A stretch of DNA of 64,000 nt from Zeugodacus cucurbitae (lineage: Eukaryota; Arthropoda; Insecta; Diptera; Tephritidae). Both the position numbers and the translations under genes were made by a program. Within the stretch, counting starts at the first letter, position 1. Each line of letters begins with the position of its first letter. The notes beneath the pieces were generated by a model, which saw nothing but the letters and a program-made list of their open reading frames with translations, was not told where the DNA came from and searched no databases. Positions 21,278 to 31,530 of this stretch are shown piece after piece. The DNA is taken from NCBI RefSeq assembly GCF_028554725.1, contig NC_071669.1, forward strand, positions 5,728,501-5,792,500. The letters are read 5' to 3'.

Positions 21278-24200
21278 ATGCCACTTACCATACTCCAATG
21301 GAATATAAAAGGTTACACAAACAACTACATCGACTTACAACTACTGTTAAAATCACACACTCCGAAAATAGTTTCTCTCCAAGAAACACACATACAAAAC
21401 GAACAAAATATACCGATACCTATCAACTACAGTTTATATACATCTGGACCCACACGAAACGCGTTCGGTGGCTCCGCTCTTCTTATTCACAACTCTCTGC
21501 AACATAAACATATCAACTCTACAATTAACAACTTTGATGTTACGAACGTTATCATTCAATCTAAGATGAAATTCTTAATCAACTCCACGTACATTCCACC
21601 CAAAACACCATTTACTTACAATAGCCTTGAAAACTTAATTCCACAATCTAGATTACCTGTACTAATTACGGGTGACGTTAATGCACATCACACTAGTTGG
21701 GGCGCCAAAAACAATAATAAAAAGGGGAAAATGATATCTAAATTCATAACACAATCGTTACTAACACTCCTAAACGACGGTTCGCCAACTCACTTCACCA
21801 CCCACCACACATTCACACATATCGACCTATCAATCGCATCTCCAATCATCGCCATTCAAAGCCATTGGAAAACAGAGTCGCAGCTCTTTGGGAGTGACCA
21901 TTTCCCTATAATAATATCTCTCTTCTCCGACAGTAACACTGAAATAGCCCCTAACCGCCCAAATTTCAATATAAATAAAGCAAACTGGACGCAGTTTCAG
22001 CTCCTAGCAAGCCATTTCAGCAACAACAGACCGGTTAGCTCAAATATCAACAAAGAAACCGCAAACATACACAGGATTTTACTTCAATCTGCCAACGAAT
22101 CCATACCCCAAACATCAATCAAAAGAAAATACACAGTCCCGTGGTGGAATAATACACTACAAGAATTAAAAATATTGAAAAATCACCATTGGAATAAACT
22201 AAAAAGAAACATCACGAACGACAATATAATACAATATAAAAAGGCTCAAGCAAAATTTAGGCGAAACCTAAAACTAGCAAAAACTGAGTCTATTAGTCAA
22301 TTCACCTCAACTATTAACCCTCTCACACAACCAGGAAAAGTATGGGCAACCATTCGCTCCTTCTGCGGATTAAAACCCAGATCGCCAATTCATTGTATCG
22401 ATACGCATCTCTTAAACGGAAATACAACCACAGATAAAACGGAAATTGCGAATATGTTTGGACTATCTTGGTCGAAAGACGCTCAAAACAGTAACTTTTC
22501 CTCAACATTTCAGCAATGTAAACAAGTCACCCTCAAAGAGACCTTCACCCTAATACCAAGCAAATCTGCTTCCTTCATCGAAGAAAAAATCAGCTATTTG
22601 GAGTTAGACATTGCACTAAATAGACTAAAAGGCAAAACACCCGGTCATGACCGCATATCCTACCAAATGTTACAACACTTACCAAAAACCGTAAAACACC
22701 GACTCCTTACTCTTTTCAACAATATATTCAACCAATACTTACCTCAGATATATAAAAATAGTATGGTAATCCCCTTACTAAAACCAGAACTTGATAAAAC
22801 TCTAATTAAATCGTACCGACCTATTTCTCTTAACCCATGCTGCTCAAAAGTACTAGATAAGATCATCGCCAATAGATTATGGTGGTTTGTCACCACAGAC
22901 AAACTCATACATAGTCACCAGATGGGCTTCAGGAAGGGAAAATCAGTGTCTGATTCTCTAGTATATCTAGACTATCAGATCACTCAATCTCTCTCAGCCA
23001 AAAAACACATATCAATCGTCTCTCTAGATTTCTCCAAAGCTTTTGACAAAGTGGGATTACACTCCATTTTGGATCAACTTAGACTCTGGAATATCGGTCC
23101 AAAAATTTTCCGATACATAAAGAACTTTATGACCAATAGAACCATCAAAATAAAAATAAATTCCCACTACTCTCAACAATATCCCCTACAGAATGGTATC
23201 CCCCAGGGATCACCATTATCCGTTATACTCTTCCTCATTGCGTACAATAAGCTTAGTAACATCATTTCTCTTCACAAGGATATAAACTTTCTTGCATACG
23301 CCGACGACTTCATTATTATAAAAAAAATGAATAGATCAAAAAACACCCCGCTAGATCTCAGCAACCTACATAACGACATTAGCAACTGGTCCCAATATTC
23401 AGGAGCCCAATTATCACTACCAAAATGCAAACATATCCACATATGTAAAAAACATAACTGCCAGGTTAACACCCTTTGCAACAACATCAACATAAGTTCT
23501 GTTGACAACCTAAAAATACTCGGACTTATATTTAATAAAAGATATAAATGGAATAGTCACATCGACTACCTAGTTTCCGCGCTTAAAAAACGACTCGACA
23601 TCATTAAATGCCTCGCAAGCACCAAATACAATTGCAACACAGTGTCATTACTATTAGCAGTAAAAGCGTTGATTATATCAAAAATTAACTACGGCATATA
23701 CCTGTACGCATACGCGCCAAAATCGACTATAAGAAAACTGAATTCAACCATCAACTCTAGTATACGCACTGCCCTTGGCGCTTTCAAAACAACTCCAATC
23801 ATATCCCTATACTCCGAGGCCGATATCCTACCGTTGAACATCAATAGAGATTTTATAACATCGAAACTTATAAAATCAGTCATAATCAACGACCAATCCC
23901 CCCTTCCCGCGCTCCTATCCAAAATCCCCCCAAAAAAAATCAACAAAACACCATCCTGCCTAAATAGGATAACAAATTTGGCTAAACAATTCGATATCCC
24001 ATTAAACTTTAAACCTTCTATAAACTCTAAAGTTCCGCACTGGAAACTGGATTACTCAACAATAAACACAAATCTAGCTCATTTAAAAAAAAACGATACC
24101 CCTCCACTAGTATATAGAAAGCAATTTTACGCAATTATAGAAAAACTCCCAAATTTCAAATTCATATACACGGACGGCTCAAAAATCAACGTCAAAGTCA

Positions 24201-24976
24201 GTTACAGCATAATCGTAAACAAACAAAAAATTATAAGAATCTCACACCTACCCATTTACAGCTCAAATTTCTCTGCCGAACTAATAGCCATTCACGAAGC
24301 TATCAAATACGCCACAAAACTACCAGGAAAATTCGCAATCTGCACCGATTCCCTCTCTTCTATTGACTCGATAAAAAATGTTAACAACCAAAACTTTTAC
24401 TCCAACTCAATTCGTAGATATCTACTAGAGAAACCAAATAAGTTAAAATTAATTTGGATCCCAGGTCACGTACAGATAACCGGCAACGAATGTGCTGACA
24501 TGGCAGCTAAAAATGCCCTAAACGCACCACTCACTATTACACCCAACCTACTCTTCTCAGACATAAAATGTTTCTTAAAATCTCACTTCCTCCAAAAAGA
24601 CCAAAACTATAACAACAATACTTCACAATGGTACTCAAATATATCACAAAACTCCAAGACAGTCAACGACTACTTAAAAATTAATACAACCTCTCTGACT
24701 AGAAAAGACCAAACAAAAATTATAAGACTAAGACTAGGACACAATAATCTCACACATAAACACTTAATTGATAAAAACCTGTCCAACATATGTAACTTTT
24801 GCAATAGTCAGACAATTAGTACCCAACACATCCTTGATTCATGCACATTCTTCGATATCTACCGACTGTCACTCCCAGACCCAACACCCTCAAACCTACT
24901 CAAAAACCCTTCAACTAAAAACTTAATAACACTAATAAATTATTTAAAGTTTTGTAACCTATATAATAAATTATGA
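21278..24976 (+). CDS. LINE ORF2, endonuclease-reverse transcriptase-RNase H
   Basis: 1232 residues, uninterrupted. An AP-type endonuclease occupies about 1-220 (LQWNIKGY, LQETH 34-38, GDVNAHH 132-138, SDHFPI 206-211). Reverse transcriptase spans about 490-770 (YRPISL 513-518, QMGFRKGKS, SLDFSKAFD with D584, NGIPQGSPLS 639-648, YADD 674-677). RNase H spans about 960-1080 with all catalytic residues visible: D966 in YTDGS, E1001, D1024, H1064 in PGHV and D1074. A C-x2-C-x8-H-x4-C motif is at 1172-1189. It nicks target DNA and primes reverse transcription there. The RNase H domain points to the I or R1/LOA lineages. It is longer than I-factor ORF2 as I recall that protein. Intact motifs suggest activity. 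Confidence 0.92.
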   Translation: MPLTILQWNIKGYTNNYIDLQLLLKSHTPKIVSLQETHIQNEQNIPIPINYSLYTSGPTRNAFGGSALLIHNSLQHKHINSTINNFDVTNVIIQSKMKFLINSTYIPPKTPFTYNSLENLIPQSRLPVLITGDVNAHHTSWGAKNNNKKGKMISKFITQSLLTLLNDGSPTHFTTHHTFTHIDLSIASPIIAIQSHWKTESQLFGSDHFPIIISLFSDSNTEIAPNRPNFNINKANWTQFQLLASHFSNNRPVSSNINKETANIHRILLQSANESIPQTSIKRKYTVPWWNNTLQELKILKNHHWNKLKRNITNDNIIQYKKAQAKFRRNLKLAKTESISQFTSTINPLTQPGKVWATIRSFCGLKPRSPIHCIDTHLLNGNTTTDKTEIANMFGLSWSKDAQNSNFSSTFQQCKQVTLKETFTLIPSKSASFIEEKISYLELDIALNRLKGKTPGHDRISYQMLQHLPKTVKHRLLTLFNNIFNQYLPQIYKNSMVIPLLKPELDKTLIKSYRPISLNPCCSKVLDKIIANRLWWFVTTDKLIHSHQMGFRKGKSVSDSLVYLDYQITQSLSAKKHISIVSLDFSKAFDKVGLHSILDQLRLWNIGPKIFRYIKNFMTNRTIKIKINSHYSQQYPLQNGIPQGSPLSVILFLIAYNKLSNIISLHKDINFLAYADDFIIIKKMNRSKNTPLDLSNLHNDISNWSQYSGAQLSLPKCKHIHICKKHNCQVNTLCNNINISSVDNLKILGLIFNKRYKWNSHIDYLVSALKKRLDIIKCLASTKYNCNTVSLLLAVKALIISKINYGIYLYAYAPKSTIRKLNSTINSSIRTALGAFKTTPIISLYSEADILPLNINRDFITSKLIKSVIINDQSPLPALLSKIPPKKINKTPSCLNRITNLAKQFDIPLNFKPSINSKVPHWKLDYSTINTNLAHLKKNDTPPLVYRKQFYAIIEKLPNFKFIYTDGSKINVKVSYSIIVNKQKIIRISHLPIYSSNFSAELIAIHEAIKYATKLPGKFAICTDSLSSIDSIKNVNNQNFYSNSIRRYLLEKPNKLKLIWIPGHVQITGNECADMAAKNALNAPLTITPNLLFSDIKCFLKSHFLQKDQNYNNNTSQWYSNISQNSKTVNDYLKINTTSLTRKDQTKIIRLRLGHNNLTHKHLIDKNLSNICNFCNSQTISTQHILDSCTFFDIYRLSLPDPTPSNLLKNPSTKNLITLINYLKFCNLYNKL

Positions 24977-25158
24977 ACTTACTATTCCTTCACATCTTTC
25001 ACTCACGCTAACATGTTCCATCCCACCTAAATTAACTGCCCTACTATATATCCTCACATACATATTAGCTTAAGGCCCCAGATGCCATAGCTTTAACTTA
25101 ATATATTGTTCTATAATTTAGTTATAGCTTCAATATTCTTGTAAATAAATAAATAAAT

Positions 25159-26312
25159 AACACACAATAATAGAAAATCGTCATATATAGTATATGAGGG
25201 CTGAGGTAATTCCTGAACCGATTTAATTAATTTTCATCACTAAGGTACACTATATCCACTATATCGCTCACTTTATTTTGCTAAGATATCTCACATTTAC
25301 ATTTACCCATATTTTCGGTTAAAATGTACCCTTAGGCCCTGAGTTTAACATATTCGATATTTGGGGTCTTGAAATGTTACAGTCCGTTTTCGACAATTTT
25401 TTCACAAGTCAAGCCAGGGATGATATGCACTATTTGTTTGAAGTTTTATTCCGCTATCTTCATTGGTTCCTTATGTATACATTATAAAGTGAAGGAATCA
25501 GATGGAATTCAAAATTGAGTTATATGGAAAGTAGGTCCTGGTTTTGAACCGATTTTGCCCATTTTTTATCCGTGTTATCCGGGTGTCAGGATAATATTAT
25601 ATACCGAATTTCATTGAAATCTGTCGAGTAGTTCTTGAGATATGGATTTTGGCCCATAAGTGGGCGATGCCACGCCCATTTTCCATTTTGTAAAAAGATC
25701 TGAGTGCAGCTTGTTTCTGCTATTTTTTCAGTAAAATTTAGTGTTTCTGACGTTTTTCGTTAGTGAGTTAATCCATTTTTAGTAATTTTCAATCTAACTT
25801 TTGTATGGGAGGTGAACGTGGTTATAACCCAATTTCTATCATTTTAAGACTATATTAAGAGGTGGCTAAAAGAAATGACTGCAGAAGGTTTGGTTTATAC
25901 AGCTTCATTGGTTTGCGAGATATATACAAATAACCGATTTGGGGGCGGGGCCACGCTCATTTCCCCAAAAAAAAAACTGCATCCGAATATGCCCCTTCCT
26001 AGTGAGATCCTTTGTTCGAAATTTTACTTCCATAGCTTTATTTATGTCTTAGTTATGGCACTTTATGTGTTTTAGGTTTTCGCCATTTTGTAGACGGGGC
26101 AGTAGTCCGATTTTGCCCATTTTCGAAAGGAAATGCCCTCTCACGGTCCCAAGGAACGTGTGTTCCAAGTTTCATCAAGATATCTCAATTTTTGCACAAG
26201 TTATCCGTTGCACGGACGGACGGGCGGACGGACGGACGGACAGACAGACATTCGGATTTTGACTCGTCTCGTCACCCTGATCATTTTGATATATATAACC
26301 CTATATCTAAAT
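25159..26312 (+). repeat. Family A repeat, 3' part after the LINE
   Basis: It continues the copy begun at 19613, starting with the second copy of the target-site duplication. It aligns with 42560-43740: TTACCCATATTTTCGGTTAAAAT, TATGCAC, CATTGGTTCCTTATGT, GTTATC.GGGTGTCA, GACGTTTTTCGTTAGT and GTGGGCGTGG-type blocks, and a GGAC/GACA tract at 26214-26250. It lacks the terminal TTGCGAGAGTATAAAA of the other copy, so the 3' end is truncated or decayed into the A-rich sequence after 26312. No coding function. Confidence 0.8.
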
Positions 26313-27539
26313 CGTTTAAATCTAATTAAAAAAATAATAAATATACAAAAAAATTAAAAAAAATTTTAGAATCAAAAATATTAAAAAATTATATAAAAAA
26401 ATTTTATAAAAAAATATAAATCAAAAAATATTACAATAAACTTCTTCTAATGCTGTATAATCTCCACTATTAGCAACAAAGCTCATATTATATTTTAAAT
26501 GCCATCCTCAAGCTCTTTTCTAACACATACCCGCTTCCTGAACACATTACACCGTCGCCTTGCTGCTTTTGCAACACGACACAAGTGTTAACCCTTTGCC
26601 GCACAATGCTATCTCTAAGCGCATTAAATGACTGTTGCTTTTCTCACACAGCTGCTGAATATGGCGAACGGATACAACATCACACACAAACACTCAGAAG
26701 CGTTGTATGCTGCTTCTTGTGCATGTCCTTCGATATACCCGATAGTAGTATGCATGTGGCAGGAGTAATTGCACGAATTTGTATTCCTGTCACGTTATGC
26801 ATGCACGAATCTAAACCATCCATTCGCTACGATTTGCCTGTTTTCACTGCATTTGTTACATGCGGCGCAAAGGACGGGTGTATAACTGTAACTATGAGTG
26901 TATGTGTGCGTGTGCTTTAGCGTCCTAAGTGCGCTCCAACGTCCCACACAAATATTACACTCTTCCCTTGCACTGCGAGTCAGTCATAAATCTGCATGCT
27001 AGCTGCGTACTAGCAACACTTTCTTTCAACTCCTTTTTACTCTTTTTTCCACCTCATCCTCCGCTTCACTCAACTCTCCCACACACTTTGTGCTGCTGCT
27101 GCTGCTATGCTTGCCTCTCTCACTTTCTTTTAAGTTTCTCCACACATGCATCTAAGCATCTTTAACGTTATTATCAATGTGTGCTTTTTTATGCTCTTTG
27201 CTTTTATATTTATATATGGTATATACTTATGTGTGTGTGCGTTCATGCAACATTAGCGCTGCTAATATTTTTTCACTTATTTCAATGTTAGCGTTATTAT
27301 ATTTTCTCCTCGCATGCATTTCATCGATACTTTTGTATGCGTGTGTGACTCAGCTGCGATATTCTCCAGTGATAATGCGATTTTGATTTGCATGCCACTC
27401 TTTTGGTGTAACAACACAAACGTACTTGGAATCCTTTGCGGCGAATCATAGTTTTATTTTTAGTGAGCTCTCTTTTGTATCCAGTAAGAAGTAGTCTATT
27501 ATTTTTGCATTACATTTAAGGTATCTAATTCAGCATAGT
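26313..27539. other. Intergenic, no supported gene
   Basis: A very A-rich stretch (26320-26440) is followed by mixed sequence with TGTG- and CTCC-rich parts. The 111-codon frame at 26585 and its neighbours have no domain, signal peptide or splice context that I can support. Confidence 0.5.
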
Positions 27540-28130
27540 TCAAAACTCTTCTATTTTCAACAGATACTCACCCTTTTGTACGACAATTTGTGGACATTTT
27601 GAAGTCTCATTCCTTTTTCGAAATAATTGTGACAATCGAGTTTCAAAAGCATCTCTTGAGGTAAATTTTTCACCAGCCAAATCATTCGAGTTAGACAGGA
27701 GTAGTCAGTTTTTTCCAGTCAGACTATAAAATGGAATCATAAGAACCTCTCAACCAAGCTCCCGAAGCTTCTATCGAGTTACTATCAATATGTGTGACTT
27801 TACGTTGTCCTGATGGAACACAATTCATGTCCTATTAGCCCAAGTTTGCCGTTTCTTTACGATTGCTTCATTCAGATGCTCAAATTGTTGAAAATATATG
27901 TTCGAATTTAGAGTTTGGTCGCAGAAGATCAGCTCATTCTCTCTGCAAATATTAAGTCACAGCCCTGGCTTGGCCATCATTTACGTCGACTCGCCTGCAT
28001 TCAACCGTCCTCGCTTGACTTTTTGGAAGTGATCGTGATCCTGATGAAAGATCATAAAAATAGTTAAATTTCCAGCTGACTCGATTTCAAATATAACGTA
28101 ACCGGAGTCCTCTTTTAATGCCTGCTCAAA
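27540..28130 (-). pseudogene. Decayed mariner-like transposase
   Basis: On the minus strand, interrupted frames give in order a NSNIYFQQFEHLNEAI-like segment, a segment matching the HQDNARPHT region, a LRELG.EVL block, NDLAGEKFTSRDAFETRL and a QIVVQKG end. These match the order of the C-terminal half of mariner-family transposases. Several stops and frameshifts make it non-functional. I see no terminal inverted repeats. Confidence 0.6.
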
Positions 28131-28379
28131 CAATTCCGAGCCTAACAATCACAAAACTACCTGAGAAGTTTTTTCTAATGTCATAAACCGTAGCGAGATC
28201 GCAATTATACAATGCGAGATACAGATGACTAAAGTCATCTGTTGAGAAAACAGTCGATCAATTTTTAGACCTCATATTAAGATTGAGTAAGAAAGTTGTG
28301 AGTACCCGAAAGTTAGAGAAGGGAAATATTGAACTTAACAAATAAAAGAAGAAAACTAACACTGAATTTTTGGAAGACT

Positions 28380-28790
28380 CTCTCTCCGCGGACGCTGAGA
28401 TCCCTATTATGTATTTATTGCTCACTTTCTTTGTCGCCCTCTGTTTCTAGTTCACTCTTTCTTTATTTATCTGTCTATTGTTCTCTCGGTTCTCTGTCTC
28501 TGCCGCTCATTCACTCTCTCTGTTTATTGCCCCTCTATCTCTATCTCTCTATCTCTTTTTTCTCTCCATCTCTATCTCTATCTCTATCTCTATCTCACTC
28601 TAGCTCACGAGTGCTTACTTCTATTTCCTTCCATCTAACCATCTTTATAAATCCGTTTATTATTCTTATTCCTTGCTTTCGCTATCTCTTTCACTCATTT
28701 ACTCTCTCCCTATCTCTTTCTCTACCTATCGCTCTCTTTCAGCTACGTTCTTGGCTTGCTTCAATTTCTTTGTCTTACAGTAAAGGAAAT
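28380..28790 (+). repeat. Pyrimidine-rich tract with (CTCTAT)n microsatellite
   Basis: About 400 bp dominated by CT on the plus strand, with a hexanucleotide CTCTAT/TCTCTA run about 28536-28600. The 157-codon Ser/Leu-rich open frame is a translation of this repeat. Confidence 0.8.
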
Positions 28791-31049
28791 GTGCGGTACT
28801 GATAAAGAAAATTTCATTCTTAGTACAGAGCTTCCATCAAGCTTCTGCCTCAAGATATCGCTTTAAAACAAATCTTCTGCATCATTTTATTAAAAATCTC
28901 TCTAAAACTACAATATATGTAATTTCTCTCAGAATTCACGTTTGTTAAAATACTACCGTTAAATTCGCCGAAAAGACTTCATATTACACAAAATGATTGT
29001 CATAAACCTCAGCACTCCTGCAACTAATTGCGCACAACAAAATTGCAGCGAAATGATTACAACGGGCGAATTACATTTTCATTAGCATTCGCCGAACATT
29101 ATTGCCAGTGCCAAAGGCCACACGCTGTTGAACTGTAAATCTAATAGTGGACAACAGACAAAGACAAAAGTGTCAATAGAAAAGTTTTACGGAAAACACC
29201 CTCCAACCCCTGTATGCGGCATGCCAACTATGCGCTATCAATGCAACGACGACAGATTCTTCAAAATTAACCGCGTCAACAAAGTTTGTCGCTGACACTG
29301 TAAGCACAAAAATAATACATATATATATATACATATATATATATTTGTATATATGTGAGTAAGAATGTTTGTTGCATGCCACACATTGTTGCAAATGCGC
29401 AGCCAATTAAAAGCAGTTGACATTTCCGCACTATGAAATGCAGCCGTTGAATTGGAAGCGGAAGGCGAAAAGTTGATTTTCCTCTCTCTCTGCTTGTGTG
29501 TGTGTTGGTTATGAGGAGGAGGTGGAGGAAGCACAGATGATGCTGGCTGTGGCCACGGCTGCTCCAACGTCATTGTTGCGCTCAAGTGCAGTGTGTGGTG
29601 GTGTGTGGCGCGTGTTATTTTGTTGCTAAGGCTGGCAATCGCTTATTATACACGCTTATTGTTCGCCTAAAATTATGCTAAGCTCGCGACTGCAACATAA
29701 TAGTGCTTGCATTTGTTGCCGCGCAAACTTTTGTGTGCGACAACAAAGTAAGTGCGCTGTGTCGCCCGAAAACTTGGACTTGTACTCAATTCAAATGTTC
29801 TTCTTGTTTTTGCTATTGTTGTTGTTGTTACTTTTGGTGTACCATGAGCTAGTCGTGCAGCAGCCAAACCACGCACTCACTTTCCGCTCGCTCTCTGGCT
29901 GATTAGCTCGGTTGCTTAGCGTCGTCAATCTCTGCGCGTTGGCTGACTGACTAAAGTTGTGCCATTTGTCAGCTTACCCAAGGCGACGCTTCACACCAAC
30001 ACCAACCCAAGCACACAGCCACACGTTCGCCGCTGCCGAATGCCTCAACTTTGTGTCAAATTTTTGTCAACATTTGTAAAATTTTCAATTTTCATCAGTT
30101 GTTGTTGTTGTTGTTATTTTACTTGCTTTCTTTCTACAAACTTCCGCAACGTTTATCAGTTCGCGCTGCTTTGGCGGAAGTCTGTACGGAATTGCTGCCG
30201 CAACAATGTTGTTGCACGGCCAACACAGGCACACAGCCACACACTCACACACTTAAGCACGCATATTTGCTCACTTACAGTTCACTGGTTGTGTGGATTC
30301 ACCATTCACTTCCGCAATTCGTCGTCGCAAATTCGCATAGTTGCTCACAGTTGTGCACAAAATTTTACTTTACTTTCGAGTTTTTAGTTTGTTAAGTTTC
30401 CAGTTTGGTTTTTATGTTTGAGTTGGTGGCTGTGGCGTGTGCGCTAAAAAGTATGCAATGCATAAAAAAGCAAAAGAGTTGAATTGCTGCAGCAGTGGTG
30501 GTCACCAACTCACTCTGCTTACCAAGAGCTTTCAACATTGTTGCTTCCCAAGATTTACTCTTCTAGTTCTAAAGTGCAGCCAGCCACCTATTCGTGCTTT
30601 TAGCATTTGTTTATACGTGGTAAACAAATTTTGGTGCTCTGTGATTTTCACAAAATCAAAAATGGATAAGCTGCTGTCTCGAGTTAAGTTTTCAGCAATT
30701 CTTTACTTTACTCATTGAGATTAAAACGTATTTTTTAGAAGCTAATTTTTAGAAATTTTTGGTTCTCAATATATTGATGGAAAATTATCTTCCATTTACA
30801 AAAACCATTTAAAGATCATTTATCAACAAAAGAAGACAGAGTTTCCTCATCTAACCGCCGTCTTTTGAGGTCCTCAGTTAATAAGTTGTTATTCAGAAGA
30901 AGTATTGATAAGAGTTAGATTAAGTCTAGGGCTAAATCTCCGCAACTGCCGAGAGTCTCACTTAGATAGATTCGACTGTCCTTTCTGACCCCAGGATACT
31001 GCTAACCGATCACTAAGATCCTTCTCAATCGACAAAGCGCTTGGACTCT
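28791..31049. other. Intergenic, no supported gene; AT and TTG microsatellites
   Basis: Contains an AT-dinucleotide run (29318-29345), TTG-rich runs (29816-29830 and 30098-30116) and CACACA-rich parts. The region 29400-30420 is less AT-rich and could be regulatory or an untranslated exon, but nothing in the sequence proves it. Several open frames of 60-140 codons are low-complexity. Confidence 0.45.
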
Positions 31050-31530
31050 ATTATAAAGTTCTTAAGTCGGCTATGTCGATTCCAGTCACTTCACTGGGTT
31101 CGCCGATGATGATTCCTTTACGTCTTCCTCCAAACGGCTTCGACAACTTGGGTCTGGATTGATCCCTAACCTCACCGCATGAGGACCTATTGGACAATGA
31201 CCAGTAAGCATACCAATGATTGTGATGAGATGAACCTTTCTTAGATACAGTAGCTGGAAGGACCTTTTCCGATCCACCGCGGGCCAGAAAGACCTCGCTA
31301 CTGCACGGTGCAGGTTGTTGTCCAGCGTTGGGCGAGCCCACTCGAAGTCAGTGTGTCCAGCGCTCTTAAGCAAGCGGACTACCCACACGCTTCCATTCCG
31401 ACGTCAATGTTGCTAGGGTACCCTATTTTGCAAGCCTATCCGCTTTGGAGTTGCTAGCGATTCCGCGGTGACCGGTTCGAAGCTACTGATAACGATGTTA
31501 GACACTCCCTTACTACCTTAAAGCGTTCTG
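31050..31530 (-). pseudogene. Decayed LINE ORF2 tail (RNase H + C-terminal zinc motif)
   Basis: On the minus strand, broken frames encode GHRGIASNSKADRLA (the RNase H His/Asp end), then LLYLRKVHLITIIGMLTGHC, GPHAVRLGI and a Cys-rich CRS.LEED segment leading to a GEPSEVTGIDIADLRTL-like end. This is the C-terminal end of an RNase-H-bearing LINE related to those at 45.6 and 54 kb. Frameshifts are present and the 5' part is missing. Confidence 0.75.

Larger units (their letters stand above)
19702..25158 (+). mobile_element. Full-length I-like non-LTR retrotransposon
   Basis: About 5.46 kb with an 11-bp perfect target-site duplication AACACACAATA at 19691-19701 and 25159-25169 (up to 13 bp if tail ambiguity is allowed). 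It has a short 5' UTR (about 141 bp), ORF1, a 106-bp gap, ORF2, a 3' UTR of about 180 bp and a (TAAA)n tail. Endonuclease plus reverse transcriptase plus RNase H in ORF2 and three zinc knuckles in ORF1 fit the I clade; Jockey-clade elements usually lack RNase H. Both frames are open throughout, so it may be young and possibly active. R1/LOA-type relatives are the main alternative classification. Confidence 0.85.

Noticed and set aside
25875..26357. Open frames in family A (also near 43239-43833)
   Set aside because: Frames shift between copies and end in the GGAC/GACA tract; no conserved protein.
26585..27165. Frames of 111 and 78 codons
   Set aside because: No recognisable motif, no neighbouring exon structure, biased composition.
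28329..28802. 157-codon Ser/Leu-rich open frame
   Set aside because: Product of the CT-rich tract and CTCTAT microsatellite; no conserved domain.
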